The position numbers were made by a program, and so were the translations under genes. Source: Acidimicrobiales bacterium (GTDB lineage: Bacteria; Actinomycetota; Acidimicrobiia; Acidimicrobiales; RAAP-2). Taken from it: a DNA stretch of 64,000 nt. The stretch lies in the NCBI GenBank assembly GCA_025362585.1, contig JANYFR010000004.1, forward strand, positions 1 to 64,000, in the 5' to 3' direction. Of this stretch, positions 1-9,607 are shown piece after piece. How positions within the stretch are numbered: the stretch's first letter is position 1; the number at the start of each line of letters is the position of its first letter. Below the pieces are notes generated by a model. That model was not told the DNA's origin. It searched no databases and saw nothing but the letters and a program-made list of their open reading frames with translations.

Positions 1-498
<498 letters not shown>

Positions 499-579
499 TT
501 TGATGTTCGTGCTCGTTCTAGGACGCTCAAGGAGCCGGTTCACGCCGGTTCTGATCTCGAGAGAGATCGGGCGCACAGT

Positions 580-697
580 TTCCGGTGGTTATGGCGGTGG
601 AGATATACCTGTTCCCATTCCGAACACAGCAGTCAAGCCCACCAGCGCCGATGGTACTTGGGGGTTCCTCCCTGGGAGAGTAGGTCGCCGCCGGATT
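580..697 (+). rRNA. rrf: 5S ribosomal RNA
   Basis: About 117 nt, about 80 nt after the 23S gene. The terminal helix pairs TCCGGTGG (581-588) with CCGCCGGA (688-695). Internal landmarks are CCCATTCCGAACACAG (614-629) and GGGAGAGTAGGTCGCC near the 3' end. It is transcribed with the 23S gene and is followed at once by a terminator. The ends are set from the terminal helix and may be off by 1-3 nt. No tRNA gene lies between 23S and 5S or after 5S. Confidence 0.96.
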
Positions 698-702
698 TCT
701 TG

Positions 703-733
703 AAAGGCCCCCGCCGCAAGGTGGGGGCCTTTC
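703..733 (+). terminator. Rho-independent terminator of the rRNA operon
   Basis: A long stem-loop just after 5S: AAAGGCCCCCGCC (703-715) pairs with GGTGGGGGCCTTT (720-732) around a GCAA tetraloop, with one G-T pair. The downstream stem arm ends in TTT. Its position about 6 nt past 5S makes it the operon terminator. Confidence 0.93.
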
Positions 734-820
734 GCATGTCGCGCGGCACCACGTCGGCGACATCGTTGTCACGGTTGGCCGGCCAGGACGGCGCACGCGG
801 GGTCGCGCGACAGTCCCGCC

Positions 821-1471
821 TCATGCCTCTGGGCCGTCGACGTAGCGCAGGCCACGCGCGGCGAGGTGTGCGCGCATTTCGAAGAGGTCGAGGCTCAGTT
901 CCCCGCTGGCGAGGCGCCCGCGTTTCGCGACCTCGCCGGCCTCTCGCTCGGTCGCCGCCACGAGCACGGATGCGGCGTCCTCGCGCTTCACGACGACCAC
1001 TCCGTCGTCGTCGGCGACGATGACGTCACCGGGCCGCACACTCATTCCGCCACAAAGTATTGGTACCTGCACGTCACGCGGCACCTCCTTCACCGTTCCC
1101 CGTGCGCTAATCGTTCGTGACCAGACGGGAAAGCCCATGGCGGTGAGTTCGGCCACGTCACGCACTCCCGCATCGATAATCAGTCCGCGCACCCCCCGAG
1201 CGTGAAAACTGGTCGCGAGCAACTCACCGAAGTAGCCGTCACTGCACGGTGCGGTAGGCGAAACGACGAGAATGTCACCCGGTTCAGCCAACTCGGCGGC
1301 GACGTGGATGGACCAGTTGTCGCCGGGTTCGACTTCGCAGGTCAGTGCGTTGCCGGCGATGCGCACTGGACGGTAAATTGGTCGCAGGTTCACGTCCAGC
1401 AGTCCAGTACGGCCCTGGGCCTCGTGGACGGTCGCGACGCCCCTGAGGGCGAGCTCGTCGACGATGCTCAT
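821..1471 (-). CDS. RraA-family protein, probable 4-hydroxy-4-methyl-2-oxoglutarate / CHA-type aldolase
   Basis: 216 aa in the RraA-like fold. The region GELLATSFHARGVRGLIIDA followed by GVRD matches the family G-x(about 20)-R-D signature that binds the metal and oxo-acid in class II pyruvate aldolases (HMG/CHA aldolase, oxaloacetate decarboxylase). The same fold includes the RNase E inhibitor RraA, so function is not fixed by family alone. I chose the ATG at 1471, preceded by AGGACCGAT; an upstream in-frame ATG at 1522 would add 17 residues. It is divergent from the TPR gene at 1601. An aldolase would suit the end of an aromatic meta-cleavage route, but the catabolic genes are about 28 kb away. 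Confidence 0.8.
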   Translation of the reverse strand: MSIVDELALRGVATVHEAQGRTGLLDVNLRPIYRPVRIAGNALTCEVEPGDNWSIHVAAELAEPGDILVVSPTAPCSDGYFGELLATSFHARGVRGLIIDAGVRDVAELTAMGFPVWSRTISARGTVKEVPRDVQVPILCGGMSVRPGDVIVADDDGVVVVKREDAASVLVAATEREAGEVAKRGRLASGELSLDLFEMRAHLAARGLRYVDGPEA

Positions 1472-1600
1472 ATCGGTCCTGGCGGTGTTCCTGACGGCTC
1501 TCGCCACTGGGCCACTCCTCATTTACGTTCCTCGACCGGGCGTCGCGGCGTCGCGTCAACCCCACCGAAGTGTCGCAACGCGCTTTAGTAGCATTGCACG

Positions 1601-3124
1601 GTGTCTCCCTCTAATCCCACCCCTCGCCGCGGTTCGGGGAACGGCCGACCAACGGGCAAAGGGCGACCCGCACCCCGGGGTGTCGGTTCGAAGAGCCAAG
1701 GTGCCGGACCACGACCGCCGCGCGGCGACGACCGGGGTCGCGCGGCCGCGAGGGCGCCCCGCGACGGTGCCGAGCGACGGATCGATTCCCGTCCCAGTGA
1801 CGAACGACCCCAGCACCGTGTCGAGCGAGATTCGCGGGCCGGCGAAGCACGTCGGCCACGTCCTACCGACGCCGGGCGCGACGCGCGACCCGGACAGCGC
1901 CCCGAGCGTCCGAGTGGACGTCCGTCGTACCCGCGCCGTGGCGTCGCCAACGATGGGCGCGGTCCCCGTGACCGCGACCGTTTCGAGCGCGACGCTCGAC
2001 CGCCTCGACCGTCAGACGAAGGCCCCTATCGCTCCGCTTCGGCCCGTCCAACGCGTCCGAGTCGTGCTGGGGGACGAATTGACGCCGAGTCCAGTGATCG
2101 TCGCCCGAGCCTGCCACCTCGAAACGCGCGCCCCATCGGACGCGACGAACGCGCCCGAAGCGGTCCCGCTGCTCGAGGGGTCCGGCGTCTCCGCGAACTG
2201 ACGCCCGAGGAGCTCGAAAGGAAGAAGGCCGACTCGTACGGGCGAGGAAAGGGCTGGGGCGGCGTCGCGCGAAAGGGGGGAGCGAACCTCAAGTCGACCG
2301 GCCAGGCGATGGAGGTCACGCCGAGTAGTGGTCGTACCCCCGATCCGTTGGCGCAGTGGGTCGAGGAGGTTCGCCCCACTCGGGGCGCGCCCGTGCCAAA
2401 GGTGAAGGCGAAGGTCAAGTACGCGCTGCCCGGTGACGTAGCGGCCGACATTCGTAAGGCCTTCATCGGGACCGCCTACATGCGCGAGAAGATGGTTCTT
2501 ACGCTGACGCGCGCCGCCGAGGCGTACGACCGTCATCGTTATGAGGAGGCGCTGCGCCTCGGGCGCGTTGTCGCTGACGCCGTGCCGGGTGTCGCACCAG
2601 TTCGAGAACTGACCGGCCTCGCCGCGTACCGCGCCGATCGTTGGAGTATGGCCAAGATTCACTTGCGCGCGCACTTCACCATCACCGGGGACCCCGAGCA
2701 CCTGCCCCTCGTGATGGACTGTGATCGGGCGAACCGCCGCTACCGCGCGGTGGAGAAGACCTTCGCAGAACTCGAAGAGAGTGAGCCGACGGCCGAAGTA
2801 CTCGTCGAGGGCCGAATCGTCATGGCCTCGGCCTGGGCCGATCAACGGATGTACCACGAGGCGATCGAACTGCTGACCAAGGCCGGCGGGACGAAACAGT
2901 TGCGCAATCCCTCGTTTCGCCACGTGCGCCTCTGGTACGCCCTCGCCGACGTCTTCGATCGTGCGGGCGACACCGTCTCGGCGCGAGAGCTCTTCGCACG
3001 AGTCGTGATTGCTGAACCGGACGCCTACGACGCCCAGAGCCGTCTGGCCGATCTCGGGGCGACGGCGCCGCCGAAGAATCGCAAGCGCCGCACGACCCCG
3101 GTGTCGAAGAAGAAGGTCGATTAG
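1601..3124 (+). CDS. TPR-containing protein with long Arg/Pro-rich disordered N-terminus
   Basis: 507 aa with no assigned function. Residues 1-200 are low complexity, rich in R, P, G, D and S and almost free of hydrophobic residues. Residues about 270-490 are helical with TPR-like helix pairs (for example AAEAYDRHRYEEALRLGRVV and ALADVFDRAGDTVSARELF). The C-terminus is a lysine-rich tail. The GTG start at 1601 has TAGCAT at 1589-1594, so it is probably leaderless. The basic tail and disordered arm suggest nucleic acid or ribosome contact, which is inference. The stop overlaps the convergent gene at 3121 by 4 nt. Confidence 0.75.
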   Translation: MSPSNPTPRRGSGNGRPTGKGRPAPRGVGSKSQGAGPRPPRGDDRGRAAARAPRDGAERRIDSRPSDERPQHRVERDSRAGEARRPRPTDAGRDARPGQRPERPSGRPSYPRRGVANDGRGPRDRDRFERDARPPRPSDEGPYRSASARPTRPSRAGGRIDAESSDRRPSLPPRNARPIGRDERARSGPAARGVRRLRELTPEELERKKADSYGRGKGWGGVARKGGANLKSTGQAMEVTPSSGRTPDPLAQWVEEVRPTRGAPVPKVKAKVKYALPGDVAADIRKAFIGTAYMREKMVLTLTRAAEAYDRHRYEEALRLGRVVADAVPGVAPVRELTGLAAYRADRWSMAKIHLRAHFTITGDPEHLPLVMDCDRANRRYRAVEKTFAELEESEPTAEVLVEGRIVMASAWADQRMYHEAIELLTKAGGTKQLRNPSFRHVRLWYALADVFDRAGDTVSARELFARVVIAEPDAYDAQSRLADLGATAPPKNRKRRTTPVSKKKVD

Positions 3125-4248
3125 GCCATCGTCGCGGTCACCGCGCCGAGGGCGAATTCGAATCCTCTGGTGTCGCCAACGATGCCCACGCGCATCTTGT
3201 TCATGACGTAGGCCAGCGTGAGGTCGAGGTCCTGGTCCATGATGACGAGCGCACCACCGAAACCCATCCAGAAGCACGTCCGTGGTCCGAGCGGCAGGGT
3301 GTCGCTCGCGAGGCCGTACCCCATTCCGAAATTGACGTTCACGCCGAGTACCTGGTCGACACCCTGGGCCTGGCTCTCGAAGATCCTTTCGCCGGTGCGT
3401 TCGGAGAAGAAGCGATGGCCCCGAGCCCGGCCCCGATGAGCCACGATCTGCTGGATCGACGCGAGCGACCGCGCGTTTCCCTGCCCGTTACCTGCCGGAA
3501 TCTCTGCGGCGCGGAACCATCGCTCGTTGGCGTGGCCCGCGTCGAGCGGTGGCGAGGTGAACGTCCGGTAGGCAACGGAGTCCGGATCGAGCGTCGAGAG
3601 GTCGATCGCGGGACAGGTGAAGACGGGACTGACCCGCGATTCCTCGGACGCGGGCAGTCCAATGTGGAAGTCGGCGTCGAGGACGTCAGCGACCTCCTTC
3701 TTTAAGAACGCACCGATACTCGTGCCGGTGACACGCCGCACCAGTTCGCCGAGTAGGTAGCCTTGGGTGATCGCGTGGTACCCCGACGAGGTGCGGTCGT
3801 CCCACCAAGGTGCTTGGCGCGCGAGAGCACTAGTGCAGCGCTCCCAGTCGGCGAGGTCTTCGCCGACAATGGGCTCGGTCCACCCTGAGAGACCTGCGGT
3901 GTGGCCCATGGCGTGACGAACCTTAATATCCCCCTTGCCGTTGGCCGCGAACGCGGGCCAGTAGTGCGCGATTCGCTCGTCAAAGTCTAATTGACCCTGA
4001 TCAACGAGCATGAGCGCCACGAGGAAGTTCATGGTCTTGGTGGTCGACCAAGTGTTGACGATGGTGTCGCGCTGCCATGCCACGGTGCGTGCCTCGTCGC
4101 AGTGCCCCCCCCACAGGTCGACGACGAGTTCGTCGCCCAGGTAGACCGCGAGCGACGCGCCGACGTCGGCGCCGACGCGAAAGCTCTCCTCGAATTGGTC
4201 GCGCAGCGGCGCGAATTGCTCGGTGCATGCCCCATGGACCAGTGTCAC
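3121..4248 (-). CDS. Beta-lactamase-fold serine hydrolase (class C-like esterase/peptidase)
   Basis: 375 aa, close to the usual length of the Beta-lactamase (PF00144) family, which includes EstB-type esterases and D-amino-acid peptidases. The SxxK nucleophile motif is S68-T-T-K71 and the second motif is Y157-H-A159, in place of Y-x-N. A glycine-rich stretch near the C-terminus probably replaces the KTG box. There is no signal peptide, so it is probably a cytoplasmic esterase rather than a resistance enzyme. The GTG start has GGAG 5 nt upstream, and a TAGATT hexamer lies further up. The stop codon overlaps the TPR gene on the other strand. Confidence 0.82.
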   Translation of the reverse strand: MTLVHGACTEQFAPLRDQFEESFRVGADVGASLAVYLGDELVVDLWGGHCDEARTVAWQRDTIVNTWSTTKTMNFLVALMLVDQGQLDFDERIAHYWPAFAANGKGDIKVRHAMGHTAGLSGWTEPIVGEDLADWERCTSALARQAPWWDDRTSSGYHAITQGYLLGELVRRVTGTSIGAFLKKEVADVLDADFHIGLPASEESRVSPVFTCPAIDLSTLDPDSVAYRTFTSPPLDAGHANERWFRAAEIPAGNGQGNARSLASIQQIVAHRGRARGHRFFSERTGERIFESQAQGVDQVLGVNVNFGMGYGLASDTLPLGPRTCFWMGFGGALVIMDQDLDLTLAYVMNKMRVGIVGDTRGFEFALGAVTATMA

Positions 4249-4297
4249 AACGACTCCGCTGCTCGGTTGCTCAAATCTAACCCGGTAGGGCGACCGA

Positions 4298-4864
4298 CTA
4301 GGAGGTCATGCCTCCGAGACCTACGAGCGCCCTCGCGTGCTCGATTTCGCCCAGGTGTCGAAGGGCGTGTTGATAGATCCACGATTCGAGCACGTCGCTG
4401 CGCGAGATGCCGTCGTGGCCAGCGACGCGCGCGCAGAAGGTGTGGTCGAGGGTCGGACCGTACGGAGGGGCGACGATGACGTCGGCGAGGCTGACGGGCT
4501 CAATGGACGCGACGAACGATTCGGTGGCTCCGAAGACCAAGCGCTGGAACTCGAGAAGGGCGTCGTAGTCGCCAATGCGCTGGTGCATCATCTCCTCGAC
4601 GGCCCTCCCCTTGCCATGGTCGCTCACGCCGAGGCCAATGCGCGTCGCCCACCCATCATTGAATTGGGGCTCTGGTCCACCGACGAATTCCACGCTGAGG
4701 TCCTCGATGAGGAGCTGGTGGACAAGCGAAAAGGCGATCGGCAGCGCGCCGTCGAGGACGACGCGGTTGACTTGATCGAGCTCCATGGTCGCGCAGGCGT
4801 CGTAGTACAGCGAGTGGACGGCCCGGAGGCGACGCAGCAGTGACGAAAGGTAGTCGAACTCCAT
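4298..4864 (-). CDS. DinB-like / mycothiol-dependent-type four-helix protein
   Basis: 188 aa, all-helical, starting [20 protein letters not shown]. The N-terminal helix and a later [20 protein letters not shown] helix match the DinB/YfiT bundle, in which scattered histidines bind a metal; members act as thiol transferases with mycothiol or bacillithiol. I cannot assign a substrate. The ATG at 4864 is chosen over an upstream extension because homologous helix 1 starts there. The start lies opposite the 5' flank of the aldolase gene, so the two genes are divergent with 92 nt between starts. Confidence 0.62.
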   Translation of the reverse strand: MEFDYLSSLLRRLRAVHSLYYDACATMELDQVNRVVLDGALPIAFSLVHQLLIEDLSVEFVGGPEPQFNDGWATRIGLGVSDHGKGRAVEEMMHQRIGDYDALLEFQRLVFGATESFVASIEPVSLADVIVAPPYGPTLDHTFCARVAGHDGISRSDVLESWIYQHALRHLGEIEHARALVGLGGMTS

Positions 4865-4956
4865 GGCCCATTCTCGCCGACGAATCTCGAACCGTGTCGA
4901 ACGTCGCGTCAAAGTCGGCCACGGACATGGTTCACGGGCATCTTGTAGCCTTGGGC

Positions 4957-6006
4957 ATGGACATTGCCGCACTTTTGGGCGACGAAGCGTCGTCACTGCT
5001 GGACCACACGGCCACCGCCTTCCCCAAGGAGTTGCTGACTCTCCCGGGACCGGATTACATCAACGACGTCTTTACCCTTAGCGATCGTTCGCCCACGGTG
5101 CTGCGCAATTTGGGGACGCTTTACGGCCACGGCCGCCTCGGCGGGACCGGCTACCTGTCAATCCTCCCCGTCGATCAGGGCATCGAACATTCGGCGGCGG
5201 CCAGTTTTGCGCCGAGTCCCGGGTACTTCGACCCCGCACGACTCTGCGATCTGGCGATTGAGGGTGGTTGCAACGCGATTGCCTCCACGCTCGGGACCCT
5301 CGGATCGGTGTCGCGTCGCTACGTCCACCGAATACCGTTCATCGTGAAAATCAACCACAACGATCTGCTGCGCTACCCCAATACGTACGATCAGCGGCTT
5401 TTCGCGACCGCTCGCCAAGCTGCCGACCTCGGCGCCGTCGGTATTGGCGCCACGATTTACTTCGGTTCGGAGGGCTCGGTGCGCCAGATCGAGGAGATCT
5501 CGGCGGCCTTCGCCGAAGCGCACCGCCTCGGCCTCTTTACCGTTCTTTGGACGTACCTGCGTAACGACGCCTTCAAGGTCGGCGGCGTCGACTACCACCT
5601 GAGCGCCGATCTGACCGGACAGGCCAATCACCTGGGTGTGACCATCGAGGCCGACATCATCAAGCAGAAACAGCCCGAAAACAATGGCGGGTACAACGCC
5701 GTCAAGTTCGGCAAGACGAGCCCGTTGGTCTACTCTCAGCTGACCACCGACCACCCCATCGACCTCACCCGTTGGCAGGTCGTCAACTGCTACGCCGGCC
5801 GCATTGGTCTCATCAATTCCGGCGGCGAATCGAAGGGTGACGACGACCTCGCCGGCGCCGTGCGCACCGCCGTGATTAACAAGCGCGCGGGGGGCCAGGG
5901 TCTGATTGTGGGACGTAAGGCCTTCCAACGGCCCCTCAATCAAGGCGCGGCGCTCGTCCACGCCGTGCAGGACGTGTACTTAGACCGGTCGATTACGGTC
6001 GCGTAG
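4957..6006 (+). CDS. fbaB: Class I fructose-bisphosphate aldolase (DhnA/FbaB type)
   Basis: 349 aa, full length for the archaeal-type class I aldolase family that cleaves fructose-1,6-bisphosphate in glycolysis. Visible landmarks are the N-terminal [11 protein letters not shown] phosphate/barrel segment, [11 protein letters not shown], a C-terminal [18 protein letters not shown] stretch with the substrate-phosphate glycines, and [16 protein letters not shown]. The ATG at 4957 fits a leaderless start (TAGCCT at 4946-4951). An in-frame ATG lies 30 nt upstream but has no comparable signal. pgsA follows after 15 nt with its own -10. Confidence 0.9.
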   Translation: MDIAALLGDEASSLLDHTATAFPKELLTLPGPDYINDVFTLSDRSPTVLRNLGTLYGHGRLGGTGYLSILPVDQGIEHSAAASFAPSPGYFDPARLCDLAIEGGCNAIASTLGTLGSVSRRYVHRIPFIVKINHNDLLRYPNTYDQRLFATARQAADLGAVGIGATIYFGSEGSVRQIEEISAAFAEAHRLGLFTVLWTYLRNDAFKVGGVDYHLSADLTGQANHLGVTIEADIIKQKQPENNGGYNAVKFGKTSPLVYSQLTTDHPIDLTRWQVVNCYAGRIGLINSGGESKGDDDLAGAVRTAVINKRAGGQGLIVGRKAFQRPLNQGAALVHAVQDVYLDRSITVA

Positions 6007-6021
6007 TAATACGCTCGAGCG

Positions 6022-6633
6022 GTGAGCACTGACGCGGTCCTTGACGCCGGATGGTGGACGTGGGCGAACCTCATCACCGTCGTGCGCCTCGCTCTGCTGC
6101 CACTCTTTCTCGGCCTGCTCTTCACGACCGATCACCGCGCCGAGGCGGCGTGGTTGCTCGCCTTCCTCGGCGCGACCGACTGGATTGACGGGTTCGTGGC
6201 CCGGCGACTCCACCAGGTCTCCGAGGTCGGCAAGATCATCGATCCGGTGGCCGACCGAATTCTCGTTATCGTCGGTCTGTTGGCCGTTGCCGCCGCCGGG
6301 GGCGTCCCGTGGTGGTTCGCACTCACGACCCTCGCGCGCGAACTAATTGTTTCGGTTCTGACCCTCGTCCTCGCCGCCCTGGGAGCCGCGCGCATTGACG
6401 TGTTGTGGTGGGGCAAGGTCTCCACGTTTGCCCTGATGACGACCTTCCCACTATTCCTGCTTACGACGAACCCGCACCACGCCGCACTCGCCACGTGGCA
6501 ACACGTCATCCGTGACGCCTGCTGGGTCACCGCGCTCGCCGGCCTGACGCTCTCGTGGATCGTCCTCGCCGGCTACGTCCGACCGGCCCTCGACGCACTG
6601 CGCACGGGACGCCGGGGTCGGGGAATCTTGTAG
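6022..6633 (+). CDS. pgsA: CDP-diacylglycerol-glycerol-3-phosphate 3-phosphatidyltransferase
   Basis: 203 aa integral membrane enzyme of the CDP-alcohol phosphatidyltransferase family; it makes phosphatidylglycerophosphate, the precursor of phosphatidylglycerol and cardiolipin. The full catalytic signature DG-x2-AR-x8-G-x3-D-x3-D is present in DGFVARRLHQVSEVGKIIDP plus VAD. About five or six hydrophobic segments follow the family pattern. The GTG at 6022 has TACGCT at 6010-6015, a leaderless arrangement. A phosphatidylinositol-phosphate-synthase relative cannot be excluded from sequence alone, but the short length and neighbours fit PgsA. Confidence 0.87.
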   Translation: MSTDAVLDAGWWTWANLITVVRLALLPLFLGLLFTTDHRAEAAWLLAFLGATDWIDGFVARRLHQVSEVGKIIDPVADRILVIVGLLAVAAAGGVPWWFALTTLARELIVSVLTLVLAALGAARIDVLWWGKVSTFALMTTFPLFLLTTNPHHAALATWQHVIRDACWVTALAGLTLSWIVLAGYVRPALDALRTGRRGRGIL

Positions 6634-6642
6634 GTTTGCTCC

Positions 6643-7023
6643 ATGCAGATTCCCCCGGAACTTCGATACTCCAATGACCACGAGTGGGCGAAGGCGAGTG
6701 GCGAGGTCGTTCGCGTCGGCATCACTGACTACGCCCAGGACGCGCTCGGCGACGTCGTGTTCGTGGAGCTTCCAAAGGTCGGTACCGCGGTGAAGTCCGG
6801 CGCCACCATTGGCGAGGTCGAGTCAACAAAATCGGTGTCGGAGATTTACTCGCCGGTGTCGGGGACAATCAGCGCCGTGAATGAGGCGCTGACGAAGGGA
6901 CCCGAAGCGGTGAACGCCGACCCCTACGGTGCGGGTTGGATCTGTGAGATCACCACGACGAGCCGCGACGATTTTGACGGGCTGCTCGACGCCGATGGCT
7001 ACCAGACCCTCACCAACAACTGA
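6643..7023 (+). CDS. gcvH: Glycine cleavage system H protein
   Basis: 126 aa lipoyl carrier that shuttles the aminomethyl group between the P, T and L proteins. The lipoylated lysine is K63 in the ESTKSVSEIYSPVSG motif, and the C-terminal NADPYGAGWICEI segment is typical. The ATG has TAGGTT 6 nt upstream, so it appears leaderless, and no glycine riboswitch fits in the 9-nt gap from pgsA. It heads the gcvH-FHA-MerR-DUF151 order known from actinobacteria. The T and P genes lie about 10 kb downstream. Confidence 0.97.
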   Translation: MQIPPELRYSNDHEWAKASGEVVRVGITDYAQDALGDVVFVELPKVGTAVKSGATIGEVESTKSVSEIYSPVSGTISAVNEALTKGPEAVNADPYGAGWICEITTTSRDDFDGLLDADGYQTLTNN

Positions 7024-7062
7024 CCTCGACGAATTGACGCGAAACTAAGTAGTGTGAGTCCG

Positions 7063-7524
7063 ATGAACTGCCGACGCTGTGGGGAAATTCTCAACGCCAA
7101 CGCCAATTTCTGTTGGTCGTGTGGTGCCCCCCAGCACGACGCGTCGTCACCCGAGACCATCGCCGTTCCCATTGTCAGCGCACCCGAAGCGATGTATCCG
7201 GGCTCGAACAAGGGTCCGCACGGGGAACACAGTGACGAGTTGGTGATCGCTTCGGGTCTCGAAGCCGGCACGCGTATCGAACTGACGAAGGAGATCACGA
7301 CGGCCGGACGTCACGAGGAGAGCGACATGCTGCTCGACGACGTGTCGGTGTCGCGTCACCACGCCATCATCACTCGCACGGCGAGTGGGCGCATTACGCT
7401 GCGCGACCTCAACTCGCTGAATGGCACGTACGTGAATGGGACGAGGGTCGAGGAGACGACACTGCACTCGGCGGACGAGGTCCAGATTGGGAAGTTCAAG
7501 TTGGTGTTCTGGGAGGCGACGTAA
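7063..7524 (+). CDS. garA: FHA-domain regulator with N-terminal zinc ribbon (GarA-like)
   Basis: 153 aa. A CxxC-x12-CxxC zinc ribbon (CRRCG...CWSCG) occupies residues 4-25, and an FHA domain occupies about 60-150 with GR, SRHH and NGTYVNG phosphothreonine-pocket motifs. In mycobacteria and corynebacteria the homologue GarA/OdhI inhibits 2-oxoglutarate dehydrogenase and tunes glutamate metabolism, and it is switched by phosphorylation of an N-terminal threonine. A PETIAV segment after the ribbon is a candidate site. The ATG at 7063 is preferred (TAGTGT at 7050-7055) to a GTG 9 nt upstream. The zinc ribbon is a departure from the mycobacterial protein. Confidence 0.85.
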   Translation: MNCRRCGEILNANANFCWSCGAPQHDASSPETIAVPIVSAPEAMYPGSNKGPHGEHSDELVIASGLEAGTRIELTKEITTAGRHEESDMLLDDVSVSRHHAIITRTASGRITLRDLNSLNGTYVNGTRVEETTLHSADEVQIGKFKLVFWEAT

Positions 7525-8318
7525 TGAGCGATCAGGGAGTGATGCGTATTGGAGAGGTCCACGCCCAGTTACGTCTGGACTATCCCGAAATCGAGCTCTC
7601 AAAGATCCGCTACTACGAGGACAAGGGACTCGTCCAGCCCAGTCGAAGTCGCAAGGGCTACCGTCTCTACTCTGAGCGCGACGTGCAGTGCTTGCGCGAA
7701 GCGATCCGTCTGGCCCAAGAGGAGTTTGTGCCGCTTCGCGTGGTCCGAGTGCGCCTGATCGAACAGGGACTCTTGAAGGACACGCCGGTTACCACGAGTC
7801 CGCGACACGCTGCGCGCGATGCGACAACCAACGTGGTGTCGATGGCCGCACCGGAGAGCGCACCAGCCGCGCGACCGGCACTGAAGGTCGTGGTCGCGCC
7901 GACCGCTCTGGGCGACGACGACCCCGGGGCGGACGAGGTGCAGTACTGCTCGGCCACGGAGTTCCAGGATCGCACCGGTCTTGATCCCGCGACGATTCTC
8001 CACCTCCAATCGCTCGGCCTGCTCGCACCCGTCTCAATCGATCGCCAGACGACCTTCACGACATTCGACCTTCGCGTCGCCGACGTGGTGCAACTGCTCC
8101 TGCAGCGCGGCGTTGACGCCCGTTTGCTCGCGCCGCTTCGTCGCGTGGGCGAGCGCGAACTCGGGGTGGTCGAGGACGTGACCCAACCGTTGTGGGCGAA
8201 GGGCAGCGACGTGTCGATGGAAAAGGCCCGCACGATCAGTGAAGAGGTGGCCGCTGAGGTGGCGAGGTTGCGAGCCGTGCTGTACGAACGCTCTCTGGCC
8301 GACTACCTCGATCGCTAG
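7524..8318 (+). CDS. ftsR: MerR-family regulator, FtsR-like
   Basis: 264 aa. The N-terminal winged helix (RIGEVHAQLRLDYPEIELSKIRYYEDKGL) is a MerR DNA-binding domain. The C-terminal part, rich in E, L and V, matches the actinobacterial MerR proteins found next to garA (Rv1828 type), whose corynebacterial member FtsR activates ftsZ. The start ATG overlaps the stop of the FHA gene (TAATG), so the two are translationally coupled. There is a flexible linker at about 90-125 (AARDATTNVVSMAAPESAPAA). It has no effector cysteines, so it is not a metal or oxidation sensor of the SoxR/CueR type. Confidence 0.82.
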   Translation: MSDQGVMRIGEVHAQLRLDYPEIELSKIRYYEDKGLVQPSRSRKGYRLYSERDVQCLREAIRLAQEEFVPLRVVRVRLIEQGLLKDTPVTTSPRHAARDATTNVVSMAAPESAPAARPALKVVVAPTALGDDDPGADEVQYCSATEFQDRTGLDPATILHLQSLGLLAPVSIDRQTTFTTFDLRVADVVQLLLQRGVDARLLAPLRRVGERELGVVEDVTQPLWAKGSDVSMEKARTISEEVAAEVARLRAVLYERSLADYLDR

Positions 8319-8355
8319 ACGGAGAGATTCACGGCGACGGGTCTAGGCTGGCGCC

Positions 8356-8865
8356 ATGGTTGAAGTGGTCCTGCGCGCGGTCCGAGTCGACGTGGGGTCG
8401 TCAACGCCGTTGTTGTTGCTCGAAGAGGTCGGGGGCCACCGGGTCCTACCGATTTTCATTGGCGCCCCCGAAGCGACGGCCATTGCCTACGCACTCCAGG
8501 GCGTCAAGGCGCCTCGGCCAATGAGCCACGACCTACTCGGCCACGTCATCACCGCGCTCGGAGCCCAGCTCTTCGCCGCCGAAATCACCGAGTTGGTCGA
8601 CAATACCTTCTACGCCAACCTTCGCCTCGTGCGTGCGCGCGAAGAGATCGTGGTCAGTGCTCGCCCGAGCGACGCGGTCGCGATCGCTTTACGAGTTGGT
8701 GCTCCGATCCTCGTCAGCGACGACCTCATGGCCGCGGAGGGGAAGGTCATGGACCTCGAGGGGGAGAACGACGACGATCAATTGGAACCACCGAACGAAG
8801 CCGAGCTCGTCGAAGAGTTGCGGGCCTTTCTTGACTCAGTGCGGCCCGAGGACTTCGGCCAGTGA
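8356..8865 (+). CDS. Bifunctional nuclease family (DUF151) protein
   Basis: 169 aa matching the BFN/DUF151 family: VVLRAVRVDVGSSTPLLLLE at the start, then LPIFIGAPEATAIAYALQG and RPMSHDLL, and later ARPSDAVAIALRVGAPI. Plant and thermotogal members show DNase/RNase activity; in actinobacteria the gene sits with garA and the MerR genes, as here. The ATG is leaderless by position (TAGGCT at 8344-8349). The C-terminus is acidic. The physiological role in bacteria is not settled. Confidence 0.88.
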   Translation: MVEVVLRAVRVDVGSSTPLLLLEEVGGHRVLPIFIGAPEATAIAYALQGVKAPRPMSHDLLGHVITALGAQLFAAEITELVDNTFYANLRLVRAREEIVVSARPSDAVAIALRVGAPILVSDDLMAAEGKVMDLEGENDDDQLEPPNEAELVEELRAFLDSVRPEDFGQ

Positions 8866-9470
8866 GGCGCGGTCTCGTCTCAGTCTTAATTTTCGCCGCC
8901 TTTGTCGCCGTATTCACCCTCAGTCGCCACCACACGACCACCCCGATCACGTCGCCGACCTCCGTCACTACGACGACAACGTCAACGACAACGTCATCGG
9001 CGTCGTCATCGACGTCAACCACCGCGGTGCGCACGACCTGTCGGGGCGCTGACTTCAGAGGCACGTTCAACCAGGGACAGGGAGCGGCCGGGACGATTTA
9101 CGCGAGCGTGACCCTCACGATGACCGGCCCGGGACCCTGTGAACTTAAGGGATTTCCAATTTTGACGCTCCAGGATGCCAAGGGCGCCGTGTTGGCCGTC
9201 CGAGAGGTGCAAATAGGTTCCTCGACCGGTCCCGTCCAGTTCCAGGTTGCCCGGGCCAATCAGGCACCGATGACCGTGGCCCTGCACAAGGGTTCGACGA
9301 CCACTTTCTCGTTCGCGTATTCCGACGTTCCGCCCGGACCGGCGGCGTGCGAGAGCGCCACAACCATGAACGTCCAACTCACGCCCGCCAACACGACGAT
9401 CCCCATCACGCCGCAGTACCCGATCACCCCGTGCAACGACGGCACGATGTGGGTGAGCCCCTTCTACTAA
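8862..9470 (+). CDS. Secreted/anchored DUF4232-like protein
   Basis: 202 aa. A short basic N-terminus and hydrophobic segment (GLVSVLIFAAFVAVF) act as signal anchor, followed by a threonine/serine-rich linker (residues about 25-60) and a beta-rich domain with four cysteines. The layout resembles DUF4232 exported actinobacterial proteins. The GTG start overlaps the previous stop (GTGA), so it is coupled to the DUF151 gene. It lies where the mycobacterial gcv/garA block would continue with the second merR gene, so it marks the start of the insertion in that block. Confidence 0.65.
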   Translation: MRRGLVSVLIFAAFVAVFTLSRHHTTTPITSPTSVTTTTTSTTTSSASSSTSTTAVRTTCRGADFRGTFNQGQGAAGTIYASVTLTMTGPGPCELKGFPILTLQDAKGAVLAVREVQIGSSTGPVQFQVARANQAPMTVALHKGSTTTFSFAYSDVPPGPAACESATTMNVQLTPANTTIPITPQYPITPCNDGTMWVSPFY

Positions 9471-9607
9471 TTGGGCAGTTGGCGCTCGAAGTGTCCGCGT
9501 CAATTCCACCCATCGTCGCGCTCACTCATGTAGGTTTCTCCTGAGGGTCGATGTTGAGGTAATTCCAGTGGCGACAGGGTGTCGCGCGCGACGGGGAGTG
9601 GGGGACA

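Noticed and set aside
2012-3277. 421-codon minus-strand frame opposite the TPR gene
   Set aside because: Arg/His-rich shadow of the TPR gene with no RBS or domain; the plus-strand gene has a good promoter and TPR helices.
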